From: Mucilaginibacter gracilis
GTDB lineage: Bacteria; Bacteroidota; Bacteroidia; Sphingobacteriales; Sphingobacteriaceae
Direction: 5' to 3'
NCBI RefSeq assembly: GCF_003633615.1
Contig: NZ_RBKU01000001.1
Coordinates: 3,968,001-4,032,000, forward strand
DNA length: 64,000 nt
The notes below the pieces were generated by a model. The model was not told where the DNA came from. It did no database searches and saw only the letters and a list, made by a program, of their open reading frames with translations. The translations under genes and the position numbers were made by a program. Position 1 is the stretch's first letter. Each line of letters starts with the position of its first letter. This document shows, one piece after another, positions 34,459 to 43,166 of the stretch.

Positions 34459-35355
34459 ATGTCAAACATCAGCCTGATAATTGAAGAACGTCCGCGCAAT
34501 ATTGGTAACTTTATGGTTGGCCGCCTGCTGCCGTTTAAAGATAAAAGAATGGTGGGGCCTTTTATTTTTATCGACCATATGGGCCCTGCTCACATGGCTG
34601 CCGGCCAAAATTTAGATATTCCGCCGCATCCGCATATTGGCCTTTCAACCTTAACCTATCTTTTTGAGGGCAACGTAATGCATAAAGACAGCCTTGGCAC
34701 CGAAGTTGAAATTAAGGCCGGCCAGGTAAACTGGATGACAGCCGGTAAAGGTATTGCACACTCGGAAAGAACACCCGGATATTTAAGAGATACCAGTAAA
34801 AACCTGCACGGCCTGCAAATATGGGTAGCCTTACCAAAAGCTTTAGAAGAAATGGACCCCACCTTTTACCATGCCGATACCAGCGATTTACCGTATTGGG
34901 AAAACGATGGTATAGCTTACACACTTATTGCAGGTAATATAATGGGTAAAGCCTCGCCGGTGCCGGTTTATAGTCCGCTTTATTTTTTACAATTGAAAAA
35001 TACTCACCGGCAAACCGTAAACATTGGCCAACACCTGTTTGGCGAAGCCGGACTGTACATATTGCAAGGCAGTATTGAAAGCGAAGGCACTACCTTTGGC
35101 CCCAAAGAATTATTGGTAGCTAAAAACAACCAGCTGTGCGAATTTACGATGGCCGACAATACCATTATCTATTTTTTTGGTGGTGAGCCCTTCCCCGAAG
35201 AGCGGTTTATCTTCTGGAACTTTGTATCGTCAGACTATGGTAGGATAGAGGCAGCTAAACAACAATGGCTGGCGCAAAACTTTGCAAAAGTACCCGGCGA
35301 AACCGGCTTTGTTCCCTTACCGGGAGAGACCGACCATTTAAAGCACAGGGTTTAA
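34459..35355 (+). CDS. Pirin family protein (quercetinase-like cupin)
   Basis: 298 residues. The first cupin domain has GPFIFIDHMGPAHMAAGQNLDIPPHPHIGLSTLTYLFEG, with the metal His (HPHIG), then GQVNWMTAGKGIAHSERTP. The C-terminal cupin is also present (YSPLYFLQLKNTHRQTVNIGQHLFGEAGLYILQGSIES). Some pirins have quercetin 2,3-dioxygenase activity, others bind regulators; neither is provable here. It is divergent from xdhA and monocistronic. Confidence 0.92.
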   Translation: MSNISLIIEERPRNIGNFMVGRLLPFKDKRMVGPFIFIDHMGPAHMAAGQNLDIPPHPHIGLSTLTYLFEGNVMHKDSLGTEVEIKAGQVNWMTAGKGIAHSERTPGYLRDTSKNLHGLQIWVALPKALEEMDPTFYHADTSDLPYWENDGIAYTLIAGNIMGKASPVPVYSPLYFLQLKNTHRQTVNIGQHLFGEAGLYILQGSIESEGTTFGPKELLVAKNNQLCEFTMADNTIIYFFGGEPFPEERFIFWNFVSSDYGRIEAAKQQWLAQNFAKVPGETGFVPLPGETDHLKHRV

Positions 35356-35535
35356 ACACCCCATGTTTCAAAATTTTGTATTGAACTATCTTAATATCAT
35401 TACGTTATACCAAAATGCAGGGTGCTGCGTTAATCTGAAAAAATGCTTTTGATAAAAACAACCCCGGGTTGTAGCAAATGCAGGCCCGGGTGCGTATATC
35501 AATAGTATAAAAACACATTAACTACTGATAAAAAC

Positions 35536-36270
35536 ATGAAAAAAGTTCAACAAAAATTAAAAAGGCGGGCAGGCATAGTCGGGATGATATGTTTGTTAGC
35601 TGCATCATTGTCTTCGTGCGTAAAAGATCACGACTACTACAACAGCAACAATAGTGTTGATGTTACACCGGCAGCTTTAATATCTGTAATAGATGCCTCA
35701 CCGGATGCCCCATCTCTGGATTTTTACCTCGATGCTAACAAGGCCAACCGTTCGCCAATAGTTTATAACGACGGGTTAGATTACCTGGCCGCCTACATTG
35801 GCAAACGCACCGCAACATTTTATTCGGCGGGTACAAAAACCGTTGTTAAAAGCGATACCATAACCTTAAATGCAAATCGTTACTATACGCTTTACTTGGC
35901 AAACCTGGCCAGCAAACCCGATTATTTGCTTACCCGCGATACATTGGTGCAACCTGCAGCAGGCATGGCTACCATACGCCTGGTAAACGTTAGCCCCGAT
36001 GCTCCTGCACTTGATCTGGGTATCCGGAGCGGCGCTTTGCTCGCTTCAAACAAAACTTACCGAACTTACTCGTCTTTTGTATCCATAGCGGCAGGTACCA
36101 ATTACACGGTAGAGGTACGTCAGCACAGTAATTCGGCAGTATTATCAAGCCTTATTAATATTAAGCTCAACGCCGGGTCGGTATACACTATCTGGGCGCA
36201 TGGTTTAATAGCAGGCACGGGCGCAACACTTTTTAGTGCCGATATACAAAAAAACGCTTATTACTATTGA
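35536..36270 (+). CDS. DUF4397 lipoprotein
   Basis: 244 residues with a lipobox near LAASLSSC. Two repeats of the DUF4397 core are obvious: ISVIDASPDAPSLDFYLDANKANRSPIVYNDGLDYLAAYIGKRTATFYSAG and IRLVNVSPDAPALDLGIRSGALLASNKTYRTYSSFVSIAAGTNYTVEVRQ. Exported, anchored in the outer or inner membrane; function unknown. It is followed by a good terminator shared with the convergent transglutaminase gene. The 180-base gap before it holds no gene. Confidence 0.9.
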   Translation: MKKVQQKLKRRAGIVGMICLLAASLSSCVKDHDYYNSNNSVDVTPAALISVIDASPDAPSLDFYLDANKANRSPIVYNDGLDYLAAYIGKRTATFYSAGTKTVVKSDTITLNANRYYTLYLANLASKPDYLLTRDTLVQPAAGMATIRLVNVSPDAPALDLGIRSGALLASNKTYRTYSSFVSIAAGTNYTVEVRQHSNSAVLSSLINIKLNAGSVYTIWAHGLIAGTGATLFSADIQKNAYYY

Positions 36271-36295
36271 GCATAATTTAACTAACAGCTTACCA

Positions 36296-36334
36296 AAAAA
36301 AATCCCGGATGGCCAACTGCGCTCCGGGATTTTT
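36296..36334. terminator. Bidirectional terminator
   Basis: AAAAAATCCCGGA (ending 36309) pairs with TCCGGGATTTTT (36323-36334): a 7-bp GC-rich core flanked by A and T runs on both sides. It lies between convergent genes ending at 36270 and 36349. Confidence 0.75.
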
Positions 36335-36348
36335 AATTATAGCATAAA

Positions 36349-37194
36349 CTACAAATAGGTTAGGCCGCGTGGTTTTTTCCTGTCGTAATTAAATGGTTTA
36401 AATTTTTCTTCGGCTAACTCGCACGATACCGAGATGGCTGTGCATACAACGTTGCCAAATATGGTAGCAATAGCGGTGTCGGCAGCATCGCGCCCGGTTG
36501 CTATTTTTACCAGGCCGTTAAGCGGTGCCAGTTTAGTAGCATCAAACAGTACCCACTCGTTACCCAAAAAAGCTTCAAAACAAGCGTGAAAATCGGATGG
36601 TTTTAAAAGATAGGAGTACCCCGTAAAATACCTTGCCGGGATAGATAACGCTCTGCACAAAGCAATACCCAAATGGGCAAAATCGCGGCAAACGCCGGCC
36701 TGTTCGGTAACGGTGTCATAAGCCGATGTTTCCGAATTGGTAGATCCGCTTAGGTATTCCACGTTTTCAAATATCCAGTCGGTAAGGGCAAGTACACGTT
36801 CAAAGGCGTTATCTATTTTACCAAAGCGGCTATTGGCAAAGCGGTATAACTTGTCCGACTGGCAATACCTGCTTGGCGATAAATAAGGTAGTACCTGTGG
36901 CGGCAACTGCATAACCGGCACATCATTGAGCAAGCTGCCGGTTATTTTTTTAAACGAAGTATCAATAAGGGCGCTATAATCAATATTTATAACCACAGGT
37001 TCGGGCACTTCAAACCTGATGTAACGGTTTTCGCCTTGTACCGGTATAAGTTCTTCGGATTTATGGTAAGGTTCAATACTAAAGGTTTCCCGCAACACCG
37101 TTTGGGCTGCCGACCGTATAGCATGTATGTTGAGGATAATGGTTGAGTGTTCTTTTATATCATATGTTAGTTTACCCGAAACATTAAATTTCAT
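36349..37194 (-). CDS. Transglutaminase-like protease/crosslinking enzyme
   Basis: 281 residues with an N-terminal beta domain and a transglutaminase core holding the triad: Cys in TEQAGVCRDFAHLG, His in SDFHACFEAFLG, Asp in VLFDATKLAPLNG. No signal peptide, so cytoplasmic. The gene overlaps the Anbu gene upstream by 4 bases. In other bacteria Anbu is found with a transglutaminase, an alpha-E protein and an ATP-grasp protein; the latter two are missing here. The partner relation is therefore known, the substrate is not. Confidence 0.88.
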   Translation of the reverse strand: MKFNVSGKLTYDIKEHSTIILNIHAIRSAAQTVLRETFSIEPYHKSEELIPVQGENRYIRFEVPEPVVINIDYSALIDTSFKKITGSLLNDVPVMQLPPQVLPYLSPSRYCQSDKLYRFANSRFGKIDNAFERVLALTDWIFENVEYLSGSTNSETSAYDTVTEQAGVCRDFAHLGIALCRALSIPARYFTGYSYLLKPSDFHACFEAFLGNEWVLFDATKLAPLNGLVKIATGRDAADTAIATIFGNVVCTAISVSCELAEEKFKPFNYDRKKPRGLTYL

Positions 37195-37943
37195 ACCTTT
37201 TTTCGTTTTTTTACCGTTTTACCGAGTTTATCAAACGCAGGATCCATCCATTGGTTTGAAATGTTTTTTAATGCCGATTTTAATTGTCTGTCCCATTGTG
37301 CCGATACGTTTTCCAGATCCGTTTTTTCGTAATGCTGTTCAACCATATCGTAGCTGTTAGCCTTATACAAGGCAATATCTATCGGGAAATCAACATCGGC
37401 TGCACTAATGCGCGTTGAATCAAACGATAAAAAGCCAGCTTTTAAAGCCTGTTTTAAACTTGTATCGTTGTTAAGTATGCGGTTCAAAATGGCTTTGCCT
37501 TGTGCTGCGTTACCAATAATAACATAAGGAGCGCCCTCGCCAAGCTCAACCCAGTTACCTTCCGGATATAATAAAAATAGTTTATGGTCTTCGTCGTCTT
37601 TTAACTGCCCGCCAATTATGGTGTTTAAATTGAATTTAAAACCGCCCTTTTCAAGCGATTCTCTGTCCTCAATACCAACCCTTTTCACCTGTTCTCCAAA
37701 GGCGTTAACGGCCTGGTACAGTTTAGTAAATTGTTCAAACTCCTGTTCCATCACCTCCTGAAAGTAAACAATGGCCTTATCCCGCACAGAGCGCAATCCG
37801 CTCGTCATAATAAACAGCGAGCAATTGTCGTTTTGGTAAGTGAATATCTTTTTCTTGGTAGTTACATCCGTTCCCGAGGTAATGCGCGTGTCGGCAACTG
37901 CAACCAATCCCTTTTTAACCTTTATGCCTAAACAATAAGTCAT
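37191..37943 (-). CDS. Anbu-type proteasome-related peptidase
   Basis: 250 residues. The start MTYCLGIKVKKGLVAVADTRITSGTDVTTKKKIF matches Anbu, the ancestral beta subunit of the proteasome family. Thr2 would be the N-terminal nucleophile after Met removal, with Asp in ADTR and the downstream Lys helping. Anbu forms open helical or ring-like assemblies; its natural substrate is unknown. Translation is coupled to the transglutaminase gene. Confidence 0.9.
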   Translation of the reverse strand: MTYCLGIKVKKGLVAVADTRITSGTDVTTKKKIFTYQNDNCSLFIMTSGLRSVRDKAIVYFQEVMEQEFEQFTKLYQAVNAFGEQVKRVGIEDRESLEKGGFKFNLNTIIGGQLKDDEDHKLFLLYPEGNWVELGEGAPYVIIGNAAQGKAILNRILNNDTSLKQALKAGFLSFDSTRISAADVDFPIDIALYKANSYDMVEQHYEKTDLENVSAQWDRQLKSALKNISNQWMDPAFDKLGKTVKKRKKV

Positions 37944-38235
37944 AGTAATACGTGTTCGTTAAACGCTAATTAAGCTATGCAAAGTAAATTAATTAATCTG
38001 GTTTTGAAGCCAAAACAGGGCCAGGGTTTTTCTATTTATCCTAAAATGGTGGCAGCTAGGCCGCATAAATTTTCAACTTCATTAGTATTCAAACCATTAC
38101 CAATTATATGGCAATAACACTGGTTACGCTTTATATTGGTTTTTAACCCTCACACCATAATTTATGCACGAATAAGTGAAAAAAGGAACATATTTGTTGT
38201 GCCTAAAGCCATCGCAATAACAAATAGTAAAAACA

Positions 38236-38649
38236 ATGCACCAAACCGATATTCTTAACCTCATTCCGCAAAGGCCGCCATTTGTAATGGTAGATGCGTT
38301 ATTGGATGCAAATGATAGCGGAGCGCGCACCATATTTACGATAACCGGTAATAACGTAATGGTACAAAACGGCCTGTTTACCGAGGCGGGCTTAATGGAA
38401 AACATAGCTCAAACCGCAGCAGCAAAAGCGGGCTACCAGGCCATGAGCCAAAATAAAGCTGTAGAACCTGGCTATATTGCCGCCGTTAAAAATTTAGAAA
38501 TATTTGCCCTGCCCAAAGTTGGTGACCAATTGATTACCGAAATTAAAATAGAAAACCACATTTTTGATGTTACCGTAATTACCGGAACGGTACATTGCAA
38601 TGATGCCCTAATGGCAACATGCGAGATGAAGATATTTATAAGCAAATAA
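38236..38649 (+). CDS. Hotdog-fold dehydratase-like protein (aryl-polyene type), HFPG motif missing
   Basis: 137 residues that align with FabZ/ApeI-like 3-hydroxyacyl-ACP dehydratases: ILNLIPQRPPFVMVDALLD, then GNNVMVQNGLFTEAGLMENIAQTAAAKAG. The loop with the catalytic HFPG is replaced by a shorter VQNGLFTEAG, so the catalytic His is absent, while Glu55 (in LMENIAQ) is retained. It is the first of six genes, with the next ketosynthase ATG overlapping its TAA by one base. It may need the second hotdog protein (42647) for activity. The whole 292-base gap before it holds no gene. Confidence 0.8.
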   Translation: MHQTDILNLIPQRPPFVMVDALLDANDSGARTIFTITGNNVMVQNGLFTEAGLMENIAQTAAAKAGYQAMSQNKAVEPGYIAAVKNLEIFALPKVGDQLITEIKIENHIFDVTVITGTVHCNDALMATCEMKIFISK

Positions 38650-39776
38650 TGGCAGGGGTTTACGTAGTTTCTGATAACATCATATCGCCAATAGGCCTAA
38701 CAACCGATGCTAATTTTGAGCAAATAAAAAAAGGTGTTTCGGGCATTGGCCTTCATCATGATACCCAAATGGCGGCACTGCCGTTTTATGCTTCCTTATT
38801 TAAGGCAGGTGCTTATGCAGATAACGCCGTTTATACCAAATTTGAGCAATTGCTCATTGCATCAATTGAGCAGGCCTTACAAAATACAACTGCTGATATT
38901 GCCGGTAGCAAAACGGGGCTTATTATTTCGTCCACCAAAGGCAACATTGGTTTGTTAGAAAACAATATTCAAACGCCACAATTAAACAAGCGTATTGCAC
39001 TACACACTTCGGCAAATTTAGTGGCCGGTTATTTTGGTATCACCACGCAGCCTGTTGTGGTATCAAACGCGTGCATATCGGGTATTTTGGGCATCTTAAC
39101 TGCTAAACGGCTTATTGAGTCCGGGCAGTTTAATACCGTTATTGTTAGCGGTGCCGATGTTATTTCACAATTTATTTTATCCGGGTTTCAGTCATTCAAT
39201 GCCATTAGCGCGCAGCCCTGTCGGCCCTTTGATGCCGATAGGGATGGCATTACGCTGGGCGAGGGAGCAGCAACTATTATCCTGTCATCCAATTCTAAAT
39301 ACAGCACGGGCGTAGAGGTAACAGGCGGTTCTACCAGTAATGATGCCAACCATATCTCAGCCCCGTCGCGCACGGGCGAAGAGCTGGCACAGGCCATTAA
39401 CACAAGTTTAAGCGAGGCTCAACTACTGCCGCATCAAATCAGCCTCATATCCGCCCACGGCACAGCAACCCTTTATAACGACGAGATGGAGGCAAGGGCC
39501 ATAACCCTGGCTGGTTTAAAGCATATACCGGTCAATAGCTTAAAAGGCTTTTACGGGCATACCCTGGGTGCTGCCGGTTTGTTAGAATCTATCATGAGCA
39601 TAAAATCGTTAAAAGAAAACGTAATTTTACCAACTCCCGGTTTCAAGCAAATTGGCGTAACAACCCCTATAAACGTGAGCAGTGAGTTAACAACGGGTAA
39701 ATTAACAAATTGCCTTAAAACGGCATCGGGCTTTGGCGGTTGTAACGGGGCAGTTATATTTAGCAAAACAAATTGA
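38649..39776 (+). CDS. Beta-ketoacyl-ACP synthase, catalytic (KS 1)
   Basis: 375 residues from ATG 38649, which overlaps the previous stop (TAATG); a longer frame from 38619 is less likely. The catalytic triad is intact: Cys142 (SNACISG), His270 (SAHGTAT), His304 (FYGHTLGAAG). It extends acyl chains by decarboxylative condensation. It is followed with a 1-base overlap by a 203-residue ketosynthase-like protein, the layout of a KS with chain-length-factor partner. Confidence 0.88.
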   Translation: MAGVYVVSDNIISPIGLTTDANFEQIKKGVSGIGLHHDTQMAALPFYASLFKAGAYADNAVYTKFEQLLIASIEQALQNTTADIAGSKTGLIISSTKGNIGLLENNIQTPQLNKRIALHTSANLVAGYFGITTQPVVVSNACISGILGILTAKRLIESGQFNTVIVSGADVISQFILSGFQSFNAISAQPCRPFDADRDGITLGEGAATIILSSNSKYSTGVEVTGGSTSNDANHISAPSRTGEELAQAINTSLSEAQLLPHQISLISAHGTATLYNDEMEARAITLAGLKHIPVNSLKGFYGHTLGAAGLLESIMSIKSLKENVILPTPGFKQIGVTTPINVSSELTTGKLTNCLKTASGFGGCNGAVIFSKTN

Positions 39777-40387
39777 TGCCGTTAAATACACATATCAGCG
39801 CAAGCGTTACTATAAATAGCCTATCGGTTTGTAAAAATGGCCAGGAGTTGTTTAAAGGCACCGGGGCCAATTTGCAGGCTTTGCTTGTTGCCATATATCA
39901 GCATTTTCAGTTTAGCTATACGCGCTTTTACAAAATGGATAACCTGAGCAAACTGGGTTGGCTGGCATCGGAAGTATTGCTGAAAGATAGTTTTGATAAA
40001 AATAAATATCAACCTTACCAAACCGGCATTGTATTGAGTAACGCCAATTCAAGTTTAGATTCGGATGTTAAATACATGGCTTCGGTAGCCGATATTGCCA
40101 GCCCGGCCTTGTTTGTATATACGCTGCCAAATATTATGATGGGCGAAATAAGCATCAGGAATAACTTTAAAGGGGAATCTGCCCTGTTTATATCTCCAGC
40201 TTTCAACCCGCAATTTATTGAACAATACGTTAATCATTTGTTCAATAATAATATTTTTGAATCGTGTATTTGCGGTTGGGTTGATGTGCTTGGCAACAAC
40301 TTTAAGGCCATTTTATTTTTAGTTGAAAAAGGCGGCGGAGCAATACCGTTCACCGCAAAAAATATGGAAAAGGTGTTTACAAAATAA
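39776..40387 (+). CDS. Short ketosynthase-like protein, non-catalytic
   Basis: 203 residues from ATG 39776 (TGATG overlap). Its middle (YQTGIVLSNANSSLDSDVKYMASV, ASPALFVYTLPNIMMGEISIRNNFKGESALFIS) matches the stand-alone ketosynthase N-terminal family (PF13723-like) found in aryl-polyene and flexirubin clusters. No catalytic Cys motif and no His motifs exist. Probably a structural or chain-length partner of the preceding KS 1. The next gene's ATG overlaps its end by one base. Confidence 0.75.
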   Translation: MPLNTHISASVTINSLSVCKNGQELFKGTGANLQALLVAIYQHFQFSYTRFYKMDNLSKLGWLASEVLLKDSFDKNKYQPYQTGIVLSNANSSLDSDVKYMASVADIASPALFVYTLPNIMMGEISIRNNFKGESALFISPAFNPQFIEQYVNHLFNNNIFESCICGWVDVLGNNFKAILFLVEKGGGAIPFTAKNMEKVFTK

Positions 40388-41586
40388 TGAATAACGAGGT
40401 ATATATAGTAGGTTTAGGCGTAGTAACTGCCATTGGTAACAATGTAGCGCAGTGTTTTGCCGCCCTGCAAAGCGGCGAAGCGGGGATAGGCGATATTACA
40501 CAAATGCAAACCATTCACCGGAAAAAACTCCCGGTAGCGGAGGTAAAATTAACCAACGAAGAACTGGCTGCAAGGGCAGATATGCCGGCAAATTTGAGCC
40601 GCACAACCTTACTCAGCTTTACAGCCGCCCGCGAAGCGCTCGATGATGCCGAAATAGGCGATTTATCGAATTTTCGTACTGGTTTTGTTTCGGCAAATAC
40701 TGTTGGCGGTATGGATAAAAGTGAAGATTTTTTTGTTGAGTTTTTGGCCGACAATAACAAAGGTAAACTCAAAAACGTATTTGACCACGAATGCGGCAGC
40801 ATGACCGAGGCCGTAGCCCTAAAACTGGGCATTAACGATTACATGACCACCATTAGCACCGCTTGCTCATCATCGGCAAACGCCATTTTTTATGGCGCGC
40901 GCATGATTAAAAGCGGCTTGCTTGACGTTGTAGTTGCAGGTGGTGCCGATGCTTTAACCAAGTTTACCCTCAACGGCTTTAATACTTTAATGATATTAGA
41001 TAAGGAGCTTTGCAAACCCTTCGACGAAAACCGGCAGGGCCTTAACCTGGGCGAGGGGGCGGGTTATGTAGTTTTGGTATCGCAAAAAGTGGCTGATGCC
41101 TTAAACAAAAAACCCTACGCAAAATTGAGTGGCTATAACAACAGTAACGATGCTTATCACCAAACGGCATCTTCGCCCGATGGAACGGGCTCGTACCTGG
41201 CCATGCAAGGGGCTTTAAAAAAAGCCGGATTGCAAACTACCGATATTAGCTACATTAACTTGCACGGTACAGGCACGCCCAATAACGATAGTGCCGAAGG
41301 AATAGCCGTAAAACGCCTTTTTGCATCGCACTATCCGCCAATGAGTTCAACCAAGGCGTATACCGGGCATACCCTGGGTGCCAGCGGCGCGGTTGAAGCC
41401 GTATTTTCGGTATTGGCTATTAAGCATGGCGTAATTTACCCTAATTTACGCTTTGAAACACAAATGCAAGAGGTGCCTTTTACGCCCGAAACCGAACTGC
41501 TGAGGGGTAAACCAATCAACCATGTCATGTCTAACTCGTTTGGCTTCGGTGGTAATTGTACATCATTAATATTCTCAAAAATATGA
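40387..41586 (+). CDS. Beta-ketoacyl-ACP synthase, catalytic (KS 2, FabF-like)
   Basis: 399 residues with a complete triad: Cys160 (ISTACSSSAN), His293 (NLHGTGTPNND), His328 (AYTGHTLGASGA), and the LGEGAGYVVL and SFGFGG motifs. This is a canonical type II elongating enzyme. The following gene overlaps it by 4 bases (ATGA) and is a degenerate ketosynthase, giving a second catalytic and non-catalytic pair. Confidence 0.92.
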   Translation: MNNEVYIVGLGVVTAIGNNVAQCFAALQSGEAGIGDITQMQTIHRKKLPVAEVKLTNEELAARADMPANLSRTTLLSFTAAREALDDAEIGDLSNFRTGFVSANTVGGMDKSEDFFVEFLADNNKGKLKNVFDHECGSMTEAVALKLGINDYMTTISTACSSSANAIFYGARMIKSGLLDVVVAGGADALTKFTLNGFNTLMILDKELCKPFDENRQGLNLGEGAGYVVLVSQKVADALNKKPYAKLSGYNNSNDAYHQTASSPDGTGSYLAMQGALKKAGLQTTDISYINLHGTGTPNNDSAEGIAVKRLFASHYPPMSSTKAYTGHTLGASGAVEAVFSVLAIKHGVIYPNLRFETQMQEVPFTPETELLRGKPINHVMSNSFGFGGNCTSLIFSKI

Positions 41587-42653
41587 GGCTGTATATCCGT
41601 TCTGCCGCCTGCATATCACCGCAAAACACCTTTGGCGATGTTGGCTTTTTAACCGATGTTGTTGAACACACAGGTAATCGCCTCAAAACCATCAACCCTG
41701 ACTATACCAAATACATTGATGCCAAGCTGGCCCGCCGCATGAGCCACGTGATAAAAATGGGGGTAGCCACCGCAAAACAATGTTTGGCCGATGCCGGTGT
41801 ACAAATGCCCGGCGCCATAATTACCGGCACGGCCTTTGGCTGTATGGAAGATACGGTAACGTTTTTAACCCGCATTGTTGAGCTTGACGAAGAAATGCTG
41901 CCGCCTACGGCGTTTATACAATCTACCCATAACACGGTGGCCGCTCAAATAGCCCTCATGCTCAAATGCCACAACTATAACAACACTTTTGTACACAAAG
42001 GTATTTCGTTTGAAAGTGCTTTGTTTGATGCCATGATGTTGCTTAATGAGGGCGAAGCTAACGATGTACTGGTAGGTGGTGCCGAAGAAATGGTTGATAC
42101 CAGTTTTAAGGTTTTAACGCGTTTGGCATTTTATAAACGCTGGCCAATTTCAAACCTCAATTTGTACAATACACCATCAAAGGGTACAATTGGTGGCGAG
42201 GGGGCTGCATTTTTTTTGATAACGGATAAACCTTCGCCAGGTAATTTAGCCGAATTAAAAGGGATTAAAACCTTTTATGGCAAATTTGATAACCAGCAAA
42301 TTGAAAACCGCATCATCGGGTTTTTTGAAGAACAAAACATCAATATAGCCAACTTACACCTTGTTATAACAGGTAAAAACGGCGATACTAAAAACGATGA
42401 AGTATACAAGCAACTCAGTATTTCGCTATTTAAAAATAAAACGTTAGCCAATTACAAACACCTTTGCGGCGAATATTCAACCTCGTCGTCATTTGCGCTT
42501 TGGCTGGCATCAAATATTGTTAAAACCGGAGCGTTGCCAACCGTAGTAATGGAGGCTGATGCGCAGCACCAATCGCCAAAAATGGTATTGATTTATAATC
42601 ATTACCAAAATATGTATCATTCGTTAATGCTTATTGCTGCCTGCTCATGTTGA
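41583..42653 (+). CDS. Degenerate ketosynthase (chain-length-factor-like)
   Basis: 356 residues from ATG 41583. The fold follows a KS (IITGTAFGCMEDTVTFL, PTAFIQSTHNTVAAQIAL, DVLVGGAEEMVDTSFKVL, GTIGGEGAAFFLI). The nucleophile position reads FVHKGISFES without Cys, and the His motifs are replaced by VITGKNGDTKND and LCGEYSTSSSF. It therefore cannot condense alone and is likely the chain-length factor of KS 2. Its last bases overlap the next gene. Confidence 0.8.
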   Translation: MRLYIRSAACISPQNTFGDVGFLTDVVEHTGNRLKTINPDYTKYIDAKLARRMSHVIKMGVATAKQCLADAGVQMPGAIITGTAFGCMEDTVTFLTRIVELDEEMLPPTAFIQSTHNTVAAQIALMLKCHNYNNTFVHKGISFESALFDAMMLLNEGEANDVLVGGAEEMVDTSFKVLTRLAFYKRWPISNLNLYNTPSKGTIGGEGAAFFLITDKPSPGNLAELKGIKTFYGKFDNQQIENRIIGFFEEQNINIANLHLVITGKNGDTKNDEVYKQLSISLFKNKTLANYKHLCGEYSTSSSFALWLASNIVKTGALPTVVMEADAQHQSPKMVLIYNHYQNMYHSLMLIAACSC

Positions 42654-43018
42654 GGGATTCACTGTACCATATCGAGTCAACTTCCCACCACGATGGCAAT
42701 ATTATAGCCGCCTTAAAAATTAACGCACAGCATGATATTTTAAAGGGCCATTTCCCCGGTCAGCCTGTATTGCCCGGTGCATGTATGCTGCAAATAACTA
42801 AAGAGGTGTTGGAGCAAACCTTAAAGCTAAACCTAAGGTTAAAAAAAGCAGATCATTTAAAATTTATTCAATTAATTAATCCGGCTGTAAATAACCTCAT
42901 TAATATTAACATCAATTATAAACTAACCAACGATAGCTTATACCATGTAACAGGTGCGTTGTATTTAGGCGAAACAGCTTGCTTTAAGTTGAAGGGCGTT
43001 TTTATATCACAACCATGA
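42647..43018 (+). CDS. Hotdog-fold dehydratase-like protein with HFPG but Glu replaced
   Basis: 123 residues. The motif GHFPGQPVLPGACMLQ contains catalytic His35, but the usual acidic residue five positions after the second PG is Gln49. This is the mirror image of the first gene of the cluster, which keeps the acid and lacks the His. The two proteins may therefore form one split active site. It overlaps the previous gene by 7 bases and is the last of the unit, followed by an 11-bp hairpin. Confidence 0.8.
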   Translation: MLRDSLYHIESTSHHDGNIIAALKINAQHDILKGHFPGQPVLPGACMLQITKEVLEQTLKLNLRLKKADHLKFIQLINPAVNNLINININYKLTNDSLYHVTGALYLGETACFKLKGVFISQP

Positions 43019-43113
43019 TTTACCAAAATGTGGAAATAACAAACGAATATTAAAGTCGCTGGCATTTCCACAGTTAGAAAAATATCAGTAAAAAAAACAA
43101 TCGGTTTAAGATA

Positions 43114-43147
43114 GAGGCCGTTAAAAGTACTCGCTGTTAACGGCCTC
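43114..43147. terminator. Perfect 11-bp hairpin after the ketosynthase cluster
   Basis: GAGGCCGTTAA (43114-43124) and TTAACGGCCTC (43137-43147) form a perfect stem, 12-base loop, no T run. It sits between convergent genes, so it may act as a terminator or mRNA stabiliser. Confidence 0.5.
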
Positions 43148-43166
43148 CATATGCAATTGCATGTGG

